A stretch of 64,000 nucleotides of DNA, taken from the NCBI GenBank assembly GCA_945904955.1, contig CAMDPO010000010.1, positions 1 to 64,000 on the forward strand, in the 5' to 3' direction. The notes under the pieces are model-generated. The model had not been told where the DNA came from, did no database searches, and was given only the letters and a program-made list of their open reading frames with translations. Numbering within the stretch: position 1 is the stretch's first letter; each line of letters opens with the position of its first letter. The position numbers and the translations under genes were made by a program. Shown one piece after another: positions 55,505-64,000 of this stretch. The DNA is from Rhizobium sp. Q54. GTDB taxonomy: Bacteria > Pseudomonadota > Alphaproteobacteria > UBA2966 > CAIVPW01.

Positions 55505-56353
55505 ATGCGTCTGAGGGCGTTCATATGGCTGGCCACAGCGCTGCTCTTGCTCGCATGCGCCGCCGTGCCCGCGCGCGCGCTCGAAGGCGCCTGGGCGCCG
55601 AAGGCGCACAGCTCGGTGCGCTTGCTCGCCCTTGGACCATCCCCCACCGATCCCGACGCGGTCATCCTCGGCATCCACATCCGCATGCAGCCGGGCTGGG
55701 AGACGTACTGGCGCTCGCCCGGCGATGCCGGAGTGCCGCCCGACTTCTTCTTCGACGACACCGAGAACGTTGATGAGCTCTACGTCGACTGGCCGCTGCC
55801 CACCAAGAAGGTGACGGCCGGCATGACCACCTACGTCTATCAGGGCGACGTGCTGCTGCCGATCACCGTCTACCCGCACGACCGCACCCAGCCGATCAAG
55901 CTGCGCATGAAGATCACCTACGCCGCGTGCCGTGAGGTGTGCATGCTGGAAGAAGCCGACCTCGCCCTCGACGTCGCCCCAGACCACAACGACGATCGCC
56001 TCGCCGAGCTGTTCGCCAAGAACGCCGCGCGCATGCCGGTGCTCGACAATACGCCCGACGTCGCCATCGAGCGCGTCAACGCCGCCGCCGGCGACGGCAA
56101 GCAGCGCCTCGAGGTCTTGGCGCGCGCAACGTCGCCGTGGATTGATCCCCAGGTCATCATCGAGGCGGAGCCCGGCTTCGCCTTCAAGCCGGCCGTCATC
56201 ACGCCGATCATGGATGGCCGCCGCATCATCGCGCGCGCCGAGTATACCCACGCTGCCGGCCTGCAGATTCCCGAAGGCGCCACGGTGGTCGTGACCGTCT
56301 ACGACGGCACCCGCGCCATCGAGCGCATCATGCTGGTATACCCGCCGGAGTGA
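55505..56353 (+). CDS. DsbD-alpha/ScsB N-terminal-like periplasmic protein
   Basis: 282 residues. N-terminal export signal (about 1-25) with both an AxA-type cleavage site (ARA-LEG) and a weak lipobox (LLAC, Cys18), so it may be a lipoprotein. The body contains PGWETYWRSPGDAGVPPDF and the redox motif ACREVC (C142, C146), matching the N-terminal domain of DsbD/ScsB thiol reductases. The membrane-spanning DsbD core is absent from this gene and the window, so its reductant is unknown. ATG 55505 is chosen because it directly precedes the signal sequence. A peroxiredoxin gene follows after 77 nt. Confidence 0.85.
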   Translation: MRLRAFIWLATALLLLACAAVPARALEGAWAPKAHSSVRLLALGPSPTDPDAVILGIHIRMQPGWETYWRSPGDAGVPPDFFFDDTENVDELYVDWPLPTKKVTAGMTTYVYQGDVLLPITVYPHDRTQPIKLRMKITYAACREVCMLEEADLALDVAPDHNDDRLAELFAKNAARMPVLDNTPDVAIERVNAAAGDGKQRLEVLARATSPWIDPQVIIEAEPGFAFKPAVITPIMDGRRIIARAEYTHAAGLQIPEGATVVVTVYDGTRAIERIMLVYPPE

Positions 56354-56430
56354 TCCTCACTCGCGTAGTTCCACGCGCACCGAAGGGTGTGATAAGCACC
56401 TGCCGCAGTGGCACACGGACGGAGGACTTC

Positions 56431-56907
56431 ATGATCAAGGTCGGCGACACCATCCCCGAGGGCAAGGTTGCCAAGATCGCCGCGCAAGGCGCCGGCCTGA
56501 TCAATACGCGCGAATTCTTCGCCGACAAGAAGGCGATCCTGTTCGGCGTTCCCGGCGCCTTCACGCCGGTCTGCTCGGAAAAGCACCTTCCCGGCTTCCT
56601 GGCGCTCGCCGACAAGCTCGCCGAGAAGGGCATCAACGCCATCCTGTGCCTCTCGGTCAACGACCGCCACGTCATGAACGCCTGGGCCAAGGATCAGAAC
56701 GTCGGCGACAAGGTGATCATGCTGGCCGACGGCAAGGCCGACTTCACCAAGGCCCTTGGCATGGACATCGACATCGACAACATGGGCGTGCGCTCCAAGC
56801 GCTTTGCCCTCGTCATCGACCACGGCAAGGTCAAGCACCTCGCTCTCGAAGAGACCACCGGCGCCCACTCGGTCTCCTCCGCCGAAACGCTCCTGAAAGC
56901 GCTCTAG
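56431..56907 (+). CDS. Peroxiredoxin (Prx5 family)
   Basis: 158 residues. Peroxidatic Cys48 in GAFTPVCSEKHLPGF, the Prx5 signature. Reduces H2O2 and organic peroxides in the cytosol, with electrons from glutathione/glutaredoxin or thioredoxin. A second Cys is at about 72 (AILCLSVND). ATG 56431 has ggagga in front; the frame extending to 56350 is rejected. It lies downstream of the DsbD-alpha-like gene; a functional link is not established. Confidence 0.93.
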   Translation: MIKVGDTIPEGKVAKIAAQGAGLINTREFFADKKAILFGVPGAFTPVCSEKHLPGFLALADKLAEKGINAILCLSVNDRHVMNAWAKDQNVGDKVIMLADGKADFTKALGMDIDIDNMGVRSKRFALVIDHGKVKHLALEETTGAHSVSSAETLLKAL

Positions 56908-56929
56908 CCCGAAGGGGCTGGATCGCCAC

Positions 56930-56998
56930 GTCGCGCGTATCGCACGCTCCTCGCGATGACGAACTTTCGTCATTGCGAGCGAAGCGAAGCAATTCGGG
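56930..56998. repeat. Palindromic intergenic repeat, copy A
   Basis: Between the peroxiredoxin and rnhA genes. The core is a near-perfect hairpin: CTCGCGATGACGA (56950-56962) against TCGTCATTGCGAG (56967-56979), with a 4-nt loop. The flank GCGAAGCAATTC, and the hairpin arms, match the common extragenic palindrome built from GTCATTGCGAGC...AAGCAATCC, also seen at 60118-60244. Confidence 0.75.
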
Positions 56999-56999
56999 T

Positions 57000-57455
57000 C
57001 TAGTCTTTCCCCCCGGACTGCACGGCCTTCGCCGCGGCGAACGCGAGAGCGTCGGCGCGCTCGTTCTCGACATGACCCGAGTGGCCCTTCACCCAGTGCC
57101 ACGACACCGTGCGCTCCGGCCCCAGGGCATCGAGGCGCTGCCATAGGTCGATGTTCTTCACGGGGTCCTTGCCGGACGTGCGCCAGCCGTTGCGCTTCCA
57201 GCCGTGGATCCACTCCGTGATGCCCTTCTTCACGTACTGGGAGTCTGTGTGGACGCGCACCGTGCTGCCCTTGCGGATCGCCTCCAGCGCGCGGATCGCC
57301 GCCATCAGCTCCATGCGATTGTTGGTGGTGGGGGTCTCGCCGCCGGACAGCTCCTGCTCCTTGGTGCCGCGGCGCAGTAGCGCGCCCCAGCCGCCTGGCC
57401 CTGGATTGCCGAGGCACGCACCATCCACGAACGCGTCGATGACTTCCTCGGCCAT
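57000..57455 (-). CDS. rnhA: Ribonuclease HI
   Basis: 151 residues, normal for RNase HI. Catalytic carboxylates: D11 in [13 protein letters not shown]49 in NNRMEL, D71 in HTDSQYV and D135 in NERADALA. It degrades the RNA strand of RNA:DNA hybrids. It ends the ispH-thrB-rnhA group and is separated from thrB by 2 nt. A palindromic repeat lies immediately downstream. Confidence 0.96.
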   Translation of the reverse strand: MAEEVIDAFVDGACLGNPGPGGWGALLRRGTKEQELSGGETPTTNNRMELMAAIRALEAIRKGSTVRVHTDSQYVKKGITEWIHGWKRNGWRTSGKDPVKNIDLWQRLDALGPERTVSWHWVKGHSGHVENERADALAFAAAKAVQSGGKD

Positions 57456-57457
57456 GC

Positions 57458-58411
57458 TCAGGCGAGACCGTACAGCTTCGGCGACTTGACGCCCTGGTGG
57501 AACGCCAGCCGGCGCAGGTAGGCGAGGGGATCCTTGGGCGTCGTGCCCTTCGGGTGCAGCTTGTCGTACAGCCGCGTGATCAGGAACCGCATCGCCGCGC
57601 CGCGCAGCAGCAGCGGCAGCAGGTGCTTCTCTTCCGCCTGGAGTGGACGCACCTGGGCGTAGGCGTTGAGCAGCCGCTCCCCCTTGGTGAAGTTGAACGT
57701 GCGGTCGTTATCGAAGCACCACGCGTTCAGGCACACCGCGATGTCGTAGGCGAGAAGGTCGTTGCAGGCGAAATAGAAGTCGATCACCCCCGACACGCCG
57801 TCGCCGACAAAGAACACGTTGTCGGGGAACAGGTCGGCGTGAATGACTCCCGCGGGTAGGCCGGTCGGCCAGTGCGCCGCGAGATATTCCAGCTCGCGCT
57901 CGATGGTCTCGCGCATCCCTTCCTGCACCGTGTCGGCGTTGGTGCGGCATTTGGCGAAGTCGCGCTGCCAGCCCTTCACCGAAAGGTCGTTGGTGCGGTG
58001 CCCGCCGAAGTCCGCGCACGCCACGTGCATCTCGGCCAGCGTCGTGCCGAGCGCCTTGCAGTGCCACGCCTCCGGCACTGTCACTGAATGCCCATCGAGA
58101 AAGCTGAAGATCGCCGCGCGCTTCTTGGCGAGCGTGCGCAGCGCCTCGCCGTCGCGCCCCACGATCGGCTTCGGGCAACGGATGCCGACGCCGTCCAGAT
58201 GCTGCATCAGGTCGAGGAAGAACGGCAGGTCTTCCACCCGCACGCGCTTCTCGTACAGCGTCAGGATGTAGAGGCCGGTCGTCGTGCGCAGCCGGTAGTT
58301 GGAGTTCTCCGAGCCCGCGGTGATGCCGTCGCATTCCACCAGCGTGCCGATGGCGTACCCGGCCAGGAACGCTGCGACCTCAGCACTGCTGAGTTTCGTG
58401 AAGAACGCCAT
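57458..58411 (-). CDS. thrB: Homoserine kinase (APH-fold, ThrB type II)
   Basis: 317 residues. Aminoglycoside-phosphotransferase fold, unlike the GHMP-fold ThrB of E. coli: N-terminal [27 protein letters not shown], catalytic loop [15 protein letters not shown] with the Asp, and [18 protein letters not shown] with the metal-binding Asp. Phosphorylates homoserine for threonine synthesis; the next step, thrC, is at 51441. The order ispH-thrB-rnhA is a frequent alphaproteobacterial cluster. It lies 22 nt after ispH. Confidence 0.95.
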   Translation of the reverse strand: MAFFTKLSSAEVAAFLAGYAIGTLVECDGITAGSENSNYRLRTTTGLYILTLYEKRVRVEDLPFFLDLMQHLDGVGIRCPKPIVGRDGEALRTLAKKRAAIFSFLDGHSVTVPEAWHCKALGTTLAEMHVACADFGGHRTNDLSVKGWQRDFAKCRTNADTVQEGMRETIERELEYLAAHWPTGLPAGVIHADLFPDNVFFVGDGVSGVIDFYFACNDLLAYDIAVCLNAWCFDNDRTFNFTKGERLLNAYAQVRPLQAEEKHLLPLLLRGAAMRFLITRLYDKLHPKGTTPKDPLAYLRRLAFHQGVKSPKLYGLA

Positions 58412-58433
58412 GGTGCGCCGACGAGAAGAAGCC

Positions 58434-59381
58434 TCAGGCTTCTTCCAGCACCCGCGGCAGCTTGAAGCGCACGTCTTCGGTGGTCACCACGACCGGCTCG
58501 ATGGCCACGTCGTAGCGGTCGCGGAAGGCATCGATGACTTCCTGCACCAGCCGCTCCGGCGCCGAGGCGCCCGCCGTGATGCCCACCGTCTGCACGGTAC
58601 CCACCGCGCTCCAATCGATCTCGCCGGCGCGCTGCACCAGGAAGGCCTTGGCGCAACCCGACCGCTTGGCGACCTCGACCAGGCGCACGGAGTTCGACGA
58701 ATTGGGCGCACCCAGCACGATGATGGCGTCGCAGCGCGGCGCCATCTCCTTCACCGCCAGCTGGCGGTTGGTGGTGGCGTAGCAAATGTCCTCGCGCTTG
58801 GGCGCGCCGATCGCCGGGAAGCGCCGGCGCAACACGGCCAGCACGGCCTCCGTCTCGTCAACCGCGAGAGTCGTCTGGGTGGCGTAGGAGAGCTTGCTGG
58901 GATCGCGCGGCGTGAACGCCTCGGCGTCGGCGACATCCTCGATCAGGTGAATGCTGCCGGCCGGCAGCTGCCCGAGGGTGCCGATCACTTCGGGATGCCC
59001 GGCGTGGCCAATCAGCACGACCTCGCGGCCCTCGCGCCAATGACGCTCCGCCTCGCGGTGCACCTTGCTCACCAGCGGGCAGGTGGCGTCTACGGCGATC
59101 AGCTTGCGATGCTTGGCGTCCATCGGCACCGACTTCGGCACGCCGTGGGCGGAGAAAACGACGGGCGCCCCCTCCGGCACCTCATCGAGCTCGTCGACGA
59201 ACACGGCCCCCAAGGCCTGCAGGTCCTCCACCACGGTGCGGTTGTGGACGATCTCGTGGCGCACGTAGACCGGGGCGCCGTACTTCTTCAGCGCCATCTC
59301 GACGATCTGGATGGCACGGTCGACCCCGGCGCAGAAGCCGCGCGGGCTGGCCAACAGGATGCGGAGCGACGGTCTCGCCAT
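58434..59381 (-). CDS. ispH: 4-hydroxy-3-methylbut-2-enyl diphosphate reductase
   Basis: 315 residues. The last enzyme of the MEP isoprenoid pathway, a 4Fe-4S enzyme making IPP and DMAPP. Three Cys ligands: C17 in [10 protein letters not shown], the Cys in DATCPLVSK, and a third in the C-terminal half (GCAKAFLV). The block PNSSNSVRL is the substrate-binding site. The ATG at 59381 gives the canonical [16 protein letters not shown]; the frame extending to 59648 is rejected. Confidence 0.96.
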   Translation of the reverse strand: MARPSLRILLASPRGFCAGVDRAIQIVEMALKKYGAPVYVRHEIVHNRTVVEDLQALGAVFVDELDEVPEGAPVVFSAHGVPKSVPMDAKHRKLIAVDATCPLVSKVHREAERHWREGREVVLIGHAGHPEVIGTLGQLPAGSIHLIEDVADAEAFTPRDPSKLSYATQTTLAVDETEAVLAVLRRRFPAIGAPKREDICYATTNRQLAVKEMAPRCDAIIVLGAPNSSNSVRLVEVAKRSGCAKAFLVQRAGEIDWSAVGTVQTVGITAGASAPERLVQEVIDAFRDRYDVAIEPVVVTTEDVRFKLPRVLEEA

Positions 59382-59562
59382 GTGAGTCGATGCGGTGAAC
59401 GATGCGTGGGTTGCGGTTGCCGCTCGTATAGGCGCGGGGTAGTCTCGGCCCCGCGGCGGGCCGCACGAAATCGCCCGCACTCTAGACGAACGGGGCCCTC
59501 CGGGCCAACGGCCCCCAACACTTCGGCCAACGCCCCCACACCGCAGGGCCATCATCCGCACC

Positions 59563-60108
59563 GTGAGCCTGACCTTATCGATCGCGCCCCTGCGCAGCGT
59601 CATGGCGGTCCTCGCCCTGGCTGGCGCCCTCTCGCTGGGCGCCTGCACGCGCTACTCCGAGGGCACCAACCTCACCTGTCCGCGCGCGGTCATGCTGGCC
59701 GGCACCGAACGGCAAACCCGCTTTGCGCCGGGCACGGGCCGCAGCGATGCGGACGTCGTCGCCGTGATCGAGCTCGACAACATCCAATACTCTTGCCAGG
59801 TCTCCACCCGCCGCGCGCTCGCCGGGGTCACCTTCGACGTCAAGGGTGTGCGCCGCGACGCGGGCGTGGTCGCCGACATCGACGTGCCGTACTTTGTTGC
59901 GGTGACCGACGTGAACGGCGCCGTCGTCAACAAGCAGACCTTCACCACGCGCCTGCATTTCCTGCCTGGGGTCGCCACGGTGACGATGCGTGAGCAAATC
60001 GAGGAGACCATGCCCCTCGCGGCGGGCCAAAAGGCCGTCGGCTACGAGATCGTCGTCGGCATCCAGCTCACCCGCGAGGAACTCGACTACAACCTCGCGC
60101 GCCGCTAA
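59563..60108 (+). CDS. Hypothetical lipoprotein
   Basis: 181 residues. Signal sequence with lipobox LGAC (Cys28), so a membrane-anchored envelope lipoprotein. The body is beta-strand-rich with a conserved-looking core ([16 protein letters not shown]...[11 protein letters not shown]) but no domain I recognise. A second Cys pair (NLTCP, YSCQ) could form a disulfide. GTG start at 59563, 181 bp from divergent ispH; no ribosome-binding site stands out. No operon partner. Confidence 0.75.
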   Translation: MSLTLSIAPLRSVMAVLALAGALSLGACTRYSEGTNLTCPRAVMLAGTERQTRFAPGTGRSDADVVAVIELDNIQYSCQVSTRRALAGVTFDVKGVRRDAGVVADIDVPYFVAVTDVNGAVVNKQTFTTRLHFLPGVATVTMREQIEETMPLAAGQKAVGYEIVVGIQLTREELDYNLARR

Positions 60109-60117
60109 CCGCTGCGT

Positions 60118-60244
60118 CGTCATTGCGAGCCTAGCGCGTTCCGCGCGCGGGCGCGCGGAACGCGCCTTCGGCGCGACGCGAAGCAATCCAGGGGAGCGAG
60201 ACGCCAGCGACCGGATTGCTTGGTCGCTCCGCCCCTCGCAATGG
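60118..60244. repeat. Palindromic intergenic repeat, copy B, with nested palindrome
   Basis: Outer arms ATTGCGAG (60122-60129) and CTCGCAAT (60235-60242) and inner arms AAGCAATCC (60181-60189) and GGATTGCTT (60213-60221) give an interrupted cruciform of the family seen at 56930-56998. Inside its left part lies a perfect 15-bp inverted repeat (60134-60148 with 60151-60165, starting GCGCGTTCCGCGCGC), separated by only GG. The nested palindrome interrupts the usual GAGCGAAGCGAAGC stretch. Confidence 0.75.
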
Positions 60245-60369
60245 GGTCCCTCGAAGCTCCTCAAATCTCGCCCATTTCCGCGACTTCACGGTTGGTTGAC
60301 TCAGGGGGCGTGCCGACTAATATGCCCGCCATCGAACGGGCTTGAGACAGCCTGATCGACCATACTTCG

Positions 60370-60591
60370 CCTCTGCGGGAGAGACCGGCTTTTCGCTTTT
60401 GATGCCGGCGCCGAAGGAGCAACCGCCCCGGAAACTCTCAGGCAAGCGGGACCGCAGGGGAAGACAAGCTCTGGAAAGAGGGCAGGAGGCCGCGAGGTCG
60501 CTTGCCCCACCGACGGAGTAAACCGTGGCGCCCAAGGGAGCAAATCCCCGTTGCGCGCTGCGGTGAATCTCTCAGGTCCTAGGACAGAGGG
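60370..60591 (+). promoter_or_regulatory. Tandem glycine riboswitch (gcvT leader)
   Basis: Two glycine aptamers in series, ending about 48 nt before the gcvT start. Aptamer 1 (about 60370-60462): P1 CTGCGG/CCGCAG, P2 CCGGC/GCCGG, core GCCGAAGGAGCAA and AAACTCTCAGGCA. Aptamer 2 (about 60469-60591): P1 CTCTG/CAGAG, P2 GGGCA/TGCCC, core CACCGACGGAGTAAAC and AATCTCTCAGGT, closing with GGACAGAGG. The P3 arm of aptamer 2 is much longer than that of aptamer 1. In this class glycine binding turns on glycine-cleavage genes, which fits the downstream gcvT-gcvH-gcvPA-gcvPB. No terminator hairpin with a T-run is visible before gcvT, so control is probably at translation initiation. Confidence 0.93.
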
Positions 60592-60638
60592 GGCGCGAGC
60601 CGCAAGCATTGCGGCAGCGAGCCTCTGTCTGGGTGACC

Positions 60639-61754
60639 ATGAGCGAAGCTGCCGCCGACCTTCGTAAGACTGCTTTGCATGCGCTGCACGTCGAGCTCGG
60701 CGCGCGCATGGTGCCGTTCGCCGGCTACGACATGCCGGTCCAATATCCTGCCGGCATCCTCACCGAGCACAACCACACCCGCACCAAGGCGGGACTCTTC
60801 GACGTCTCGCACATGGGCCAGGCGCGCCTGTGGGGCGTCGGCGCCGACAAGGCGATCGAGGCGCTGGTGCCCGGCAACATCGTCGGGCTGGCGCTCACCC
60901 GCATCCGCTACACCGTCTTCACCAACGACAAGGGTGGCATCCTCGACGACCTGACCATCGGCCGCGCCGGAGACCACCTCAGCGTCGTCGTCAATGCTGC
61001 CTGCAAAGAAGCCGACTACGAGCACATGCGGCGCGGCCTGCCCAAGAGCATGCGCCTCGAGATCCTCGAGGATCGCGCCCTGCTCGCGCTGCAAGGCCCG
61101 GCCGCCGAGGCGGTGATGGCGCGCTTTGCCCCCGACGCTTCGAAGCTCACGTTCATGGCCTTCGCCGGCATGAAGGTCGCCGGTCTCGACTGCACGGTCT
61201 TCCGTTCCGGCTACACCGGCGAGGACGGCTACGAGATCTCGGTCGCCAACAAGGATGCCGAAGGTTTCGCCCGCAAGCTCCTCAAGGAGCCAGAGGTCAT
61301 GCCCATCGGCCTCGGCGCCCGCGACAGCCTGCGCCTGGAAGCCGGCCTCTGCCTCTACGGCCACGACCTCGACACCACCACCACGCCGGCCGAAGGCGAC
61401 CTCGGCTGGACCATCGCCAAGCGCCGCCGCGAAGAAGGCGGCGGCTTCCCCGGCGACAAGATCATCCTGAAGCAACTGGCCGAGGGCCCGTCGCGCCTGC
61501 GCGTCGGCATCAAGCCCGACGGCCGTGCGCCGGCGCGCGAGGGCACCGTCGTGCTCGACGCCAAGGGCAAGGAGATCGGCAAGATCACATCGGGAGGGTT
61601 TGGCCCGACCGCGAACGGCCCCGTCGCCATGGGCTACGTGACCAAGGGCAACACCACCGTCGGCACCCCGCTCGGCCTCGTCGTGCGCGGCACCACTCTT
61701 GGCGCGAAGGTGGCAGCGCTGCCGTTCGTGCCGCATCACTACAAGAAAGCTTAG
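60639..61754 (+). CDS. gcvT: Glycine cleavage system T protein (aminomethyltransferase)
   Basis: 371 residues. Transfers the methylene group from the H-protein aminomethyl intermediate to tetrahydrofolate and releases ammonia. Blocks: [45 protein letters not shown] and [22 protein letters not shown] 60639 ([11 protein letters not shown]) is favoured; GTG 60633 and TTG 60609 are in frame upstream but close to the riboswitch. The next gene gcvH starts 15 nt after the stop. Confidence 0.97.
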   Translation: MSEAAADLRKTALHALHVELGARMVPFAGYDMPVQYPAGILTEHNHTRTKAGLFDVSHMGQARLWGVGADKAIEALVPGNIVGLALTRIRYTVFTNDKGGILDDLTIGRAGDHLSVVVNAACKEADYEHMRRGLPKSMRLEILEDRALLALQGPAAEAVMARFAPDASKLTFMAFAGMKVAGLDCTVFRSGYTGEDGYEISVANKDAEGFARKLLKEPEVMPIGLGARDSLRLEAGLCLYGHDLDTTTTPAEGDLGWTIAKRRREEGGGFPGDKIILKQLAEGPSRLRVGIKPDGRAPAREGTVVLDAKGKEIGKITSGGFGPTANGPVAMGYVTKGNTTVGTPLGLVVRGTTLGAKVAALPFVPHHYKKA

Positions 61755-61768
61755 GCAAGGAGACGACC

Positions 61769-62146
61769 ATGGCGGAACGCCGCTTTACCAAAGACCACGA
61801 GTGGATCGAGCTGAACGGGGCGGTCGCCACCGTCGGCATCACCAACTACGCCCAGGAACAGCTTGGCGACGTCGTGTTCGTCGACCTGCCGGCCGCCGGC
61901 AAGAAGATCACCAAGGGTGGCGAGGCCGCCGTCGTCGAGTCGGTCAAGGCCGCCTCCGAGGTCTACGCGCCCGTCTCCGGTGAAGTGGTCGAGAGCAACG
62001 CCGAGCTCGCCAAGAACCCGGCGCTGGTGAACTCCGCCGCCGAATCCGGCGGCTGGTTCGTCAAGATCAAGGTCGCCGACCCCAAGGAAGTGTCCGCCCT
62101 GATGGACGCCGCGGCCTACAAGAAGTTCGTCGACGGCCTGCACTAG
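61769..62146 (+). CDS. gcvH: Glycine cleavage system H protein
   Basis: 125 residues. Lipoyl carrier that shuttles the aminomethyl group. The lipoylation Lys60 lies in VESVKAASE. The C-terminal [13 protein letters not shown] block is also typical. ATG 61769 has a ribosome-binding site (aaggagac). Followed by a 123-bp gap holding a double-hairpin repeat before gcvPA. Confidence 0.97.
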   Translation: MAERRFTKDHEWIELNGAVATVGITNYAQEQLGDVVFVDLPAAGKKITKGGEAAVVESVKAASEVYAPVSGEVVESNAELAKNPALVNSAAESGGWFVKIKVADPKEVSALMDAAAYKKFVDGLH

Positions 62147-62154
62147 GAAACTGA

Positions 62155-62237
62155 CCTCGTCCTTCGACAAGCTCAGGACGAGGACGTTTGGTTGGGGCCA
62201 TCTCACGGTCCTCATGCTGAGCCTGTCGAAGCATGAG
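62155..62237. repeat. Double-hairpin intergenic repeat between gcvH and gcvPA
   Basis: Two hairpins in opposite orientation: CCTCGTCCT/AGGACGAGG with an 11-nt loop (62155-62183), and CTCATGCT/AGCATGAG with an 11-nt loop (62211-62237). The loops (TCGACAAGCTC and GAGCCTGTCGA) are near reverse complements, so the two halves form an imperfect larger palindrome. The pattern, CCTTCGACAAGCTCAGGA with its inverse, is a widespread alphaproteobacterial extragenic repeat. Confidence 0.8.
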
Positions 62238-62269
62238 CGAGTGAGTCACTGAAGTTGGAGCACATCTGA

Positions 62270-63616
62270 ATGCGTTACCTGCCGCTAGGCCCCGACGACC
62301 GCGCCAAGATGCTGGGCGTCATCGGCGCCAAGTCCGTCGATGAGCTGTTCAAGGACATCCCGCAGAAGGCGCGCATCACTGGTCTCTTGGACCTGCCGAT
62401 GCACGCCGGCGAGCTCCAGGTCGAGCGCACCCTCGGCGCCATGGCCGCGAAGAATCGCGCTGCCGGCGCAGGGCCCTCGTTCCTCGGCGCGGGCAGCTAC
62501 CGCCACCACATTCCGTCCGCCGTCGATCACCTGATCCAGCGTTCGGAGTTCCTGACCTCCTACACGCCGTACCAGCCCGAAGTGGCACAGGGCACGCTGC
62601 AGTTCCTGTTCGAGTTCCAGACTGCCGTCGCCATGCTGTCCGGCATGGAGGTCGCCAACGCCTCCATGTACGAGGGCGGCTCGTCGTGCGCCGAGGCCGT
62701 GCTGATGGCCGGCCGCGTCACCGGCCGCTCCAAGGCGGTCCTGTCGGGCGCACTGCACCCGCACTACCGCGACACCGTGCGCACGTTCTGCCAGTTCTCG
62801 CCCGTCACCGTCGAACACGGCGACCCGGTCATCGACGGTGTCGAGGATCTCGCCGGTAAGCTCGGCCCCGACGTCGCCTGCGTTGTCGTCCAAACCCCCG
62901 ACTTCTTCGGCAACCTGCACGACTACACCAAGCTGGGCGCCGCCTGCCGCGCCGCTGGCGCGCTGTTGATCGTTGTCGTCACCGAGGTCGTCTCCCTCGG
63001 CGCGCTCAAGTCGCCGGGCCAGATGGGCGCCGACATCTTCGCCGGCGAAGGCCAGAGCCTCGGCGTCGGCCTGAACTTCGGCGGCCCGTACGTCGGCCTG
63101 TTCGCCACCAAGAAGCAGTACCTGCGCCAGATGCCCGGCCGCCTGTGCGGCGAGACCACCGACGCCGACGGCCGCCGCGCCTACGTGCTGACGCTGTCGA
63201 CCCGCGAACAGCACATCCGCCGCGAGAAGGCGACGTCCAACATCTGCACCAACTCCGGCTTGTGCGCGCTGGCCTTCGGCATCCACGTCTCGCTGCTGGG
63301 CGAAGAGGGCATCCGCCGCCTGGCCGCGCTCAACCACGCCGCCGCCGTGCAGCTCGCCGACGCGCTGGGCGCCATCAAGGGCGTCAAGGTGCGCAACAAG
63401 ACCTTCTTCAATGAGTTCACGGTCGAGCTGCCGGGTTCCGCCACCGACGTCGTCGAGAAGATGGTCGGCCAAGGCGTGCTCGCCGGCGTGCCGGTGCAGC
63501 GCCTCTACCGCGACCGCCCGGACCTCGCCAACCTCCTGCTCGTCGCCGCCTCTGAGACCAACACCGACGCCGACCGCACGGCCTATGTCGCCGGTCTGAA
63601 GAAAGTCCTCGCATGA
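62270..63616 (+). CDS. gcvPA: Glycine dehydrogenase (decarboxylating) subunit 1
   Basis: 448 residues. N-terminal half of the split P protein, which decarboxylates glycine with PLP. Blocks: [19 protein letters not shown] at the start, [53 protein letters not shown] and [20 protein letters not shown]. The PLP lysine lies in the other subunit. The stop overlaps the gcvPB start (ATGA at 63613), so the two subunits are coupled. Confidence 0.97.
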   Translation: MRYLPLGPDDRAKMLGVIGAKSVDELFKDIPQKARITGLLDLPMHAGELQVERTLGAMAAKNRAAGAGPSFLGAGSYRHHIPSAVDHLIQRSEFLTSYTPYQPEVAQGTLQFLFEFQTAVAMLSGMEVANASMYEGGSSCAEAVLMAGRVTGRSKAVLSGALHPHYRDTVRTFCQFSPVTVEHGDPVIDGVEDLAGKLGPDVACVVVQTPDFFGNLHDYTKLGAACRAAGALLIVVVTEVVSLGALKSPGQMGADIFAGEGQSLGVGLNFGGPYVGLFATKKQYLRQMPGRLCGETTDADGRRAYVLTLSTREQHIRREKATSNICTNSGLCALAFGIHVSLLGEEGIRRLAALNHAAAVQLADALGAIKGVKVRNKTFFNEFTVELPGSATDVVEKMVGQGVLAGVPVQRLYRDRPDLANLLLVAASETNTDADRTAYVAGLKKVLA

Positions 63617-64000
63617 AGACCGATACTGTTTCCGGCAACCGCGGCCTCGACCTCGAAGAGCCGCTGCTGTTCGAGCTCGGCCGCAAGGGCCGCACCGGCG
63701 TCGACATGCCCGACGCACCCAAGGTCGCCTCCAGGCTCGGCGGCCTCGAGCGCGAAGGCGAGATCGGCCTTGCCGGCGTGTCCGAGCCCGAGGTGATCCG
63801 TCACTTCGTGCGCATGTCGCGCAACAACTACTCGATCGACGCCAACCTCTACCCGCTCGGCTCGTGCACGATGAAGCACAACCCGCGCCTCAACGAGAAG
63901 ATGGCGCGCCTGCCGGGCTTCGGCGATGTCCACCCGCTGCAGCCGGAGTCGACCGTCCAAGGCGCTCTCGAGCTGATCAACACCCTCGGCCATTGGCTGA
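63613..64000 (+). CDS. gcvPB: Glycine dehydrogenase (decarboxylating) subunit 2, N-terminal part
   Basis: The window ends inside this gene; about 129 codons are seen. Blocks [35 protein letters not shown] and [17 protein letters not shown] are diagnostic for GcvPB. The PLP-binding lysine lies beyond the window edge. Translation starts at the ATG overlapping the gcvPA stop. Confidence 0.95.
   Translation, partial: MKTDTVSGNRGLDLEEPLLFELGRKGRTGVDMPDAPKVASRLGGLEREGEIGLAGVSEPEVIRHFVRMSRNNYSIDANLYPLGSCTMKHNPRLNEKMARLPGFGDVHPLQPESTVQGALELINTLGHWL

Overview
The window is a dense, high-G+C chromosomal segment of an alphaproteobacterium, most likely a member of the Rhodospirillales or a close relative. 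This is inferred from gene content and order: ribF-ileS-lspA-DUF3035-M16-M16, lpxK next to a DUF374 acyltransferase and an MsbA-like exporter, DUF2093, a plant-type glutamate-cysteine ligase, a double-domain dCTP deaminase, ctaC-ctaD-ctaB-ctaG-ctaE with a CoxF-like mini-protein, and a split glycine decarboxylase. Genes are packed with many 4-nt ATGA/GTGA/TTGA stop-start overlaps, and GTG and TTG starts are common. I saw no tRNA, rRNA, CRISPR array, integrase, transposase or prophage. This is core chromosome rather than an accessory island.

Layout. 1-4.4 kb: end of a surface-polysaccharide locus (WbpL-like initiating transferase, WbpM-like dehydratase) and a bactofilin-like membrane protein. 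4.4-16.3 kb: quinone oxidoreductase, ribF, ileS, lspA, a DUF3035 lipoprotein, an active/inactive M16 protease pair, mutL and a dihaem cytochrome c. 16.3-22 kb: rsmD, rluB, tadA, purD, xseA, DUF2093 and an M23 peptidase. 22-30 kb (minus strand): lipid A and envelope genes (acyltransferase, lpxK, DUF374, msbA-like), a CysQ-like phosphatase and two tandem PmbA/TldE paralogs. 30-33.5 kb: an SDR, ubiD and ubiA. 33.7-37.9 kb: gshA, an exonuclease, a methyltransferase and tldD. 38.3-44.6 kb: the aa3-type cytochrome oxidase operon with assembly factors. 44.6-50 kb: M32 carboxypeptidase, a decayed ammonium-transporter/cyclase relic, an Atm1-type exporter and a secreted beta-helix-like protein. 50-57 kb: double-domain dcd, thrC, an MPP-like M16 protease, GNAT, YqgE, a DsbD-alpha-like protein and a peroxiredoxin. 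57-60 kb: ispH-thrB-rnhA and a lipoprotein. 60.3-64 kb: a tandem glycine riboswitch driving gcvT-gcvH-gcvPA-gcvPB, with the last gene cut by the window end.

How genes work together. Several modules are complete or nearly so: haem-copper oxidase biogenesis (subunits I-III, haem O synthase, Cox11, SURF1), glycine cleavage under glycine control, ubiquinone ring prenylation and decarboxylation, late lipid A assembly and export, and the TldD/TldE protease. Three palindromic intergenic repeats lie in the last 8 kb.

I did not find a convincing new multi-gene system. The most unusual item is a chimeric open frame at 45966-46754 (minus strand), in which a piece of an ammonium transporter runs directly into the second half of a class III nucleotide cyclase. 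It looks like the remnant of a sensor-cyclase fusion. Other points worth checking are the duplicated TldE subunit, the 2-bp divergent rluB/tadA start arrangement, the expanded second glycine aptamer, and two unrelated beta-solenoid-like membrane proteins.
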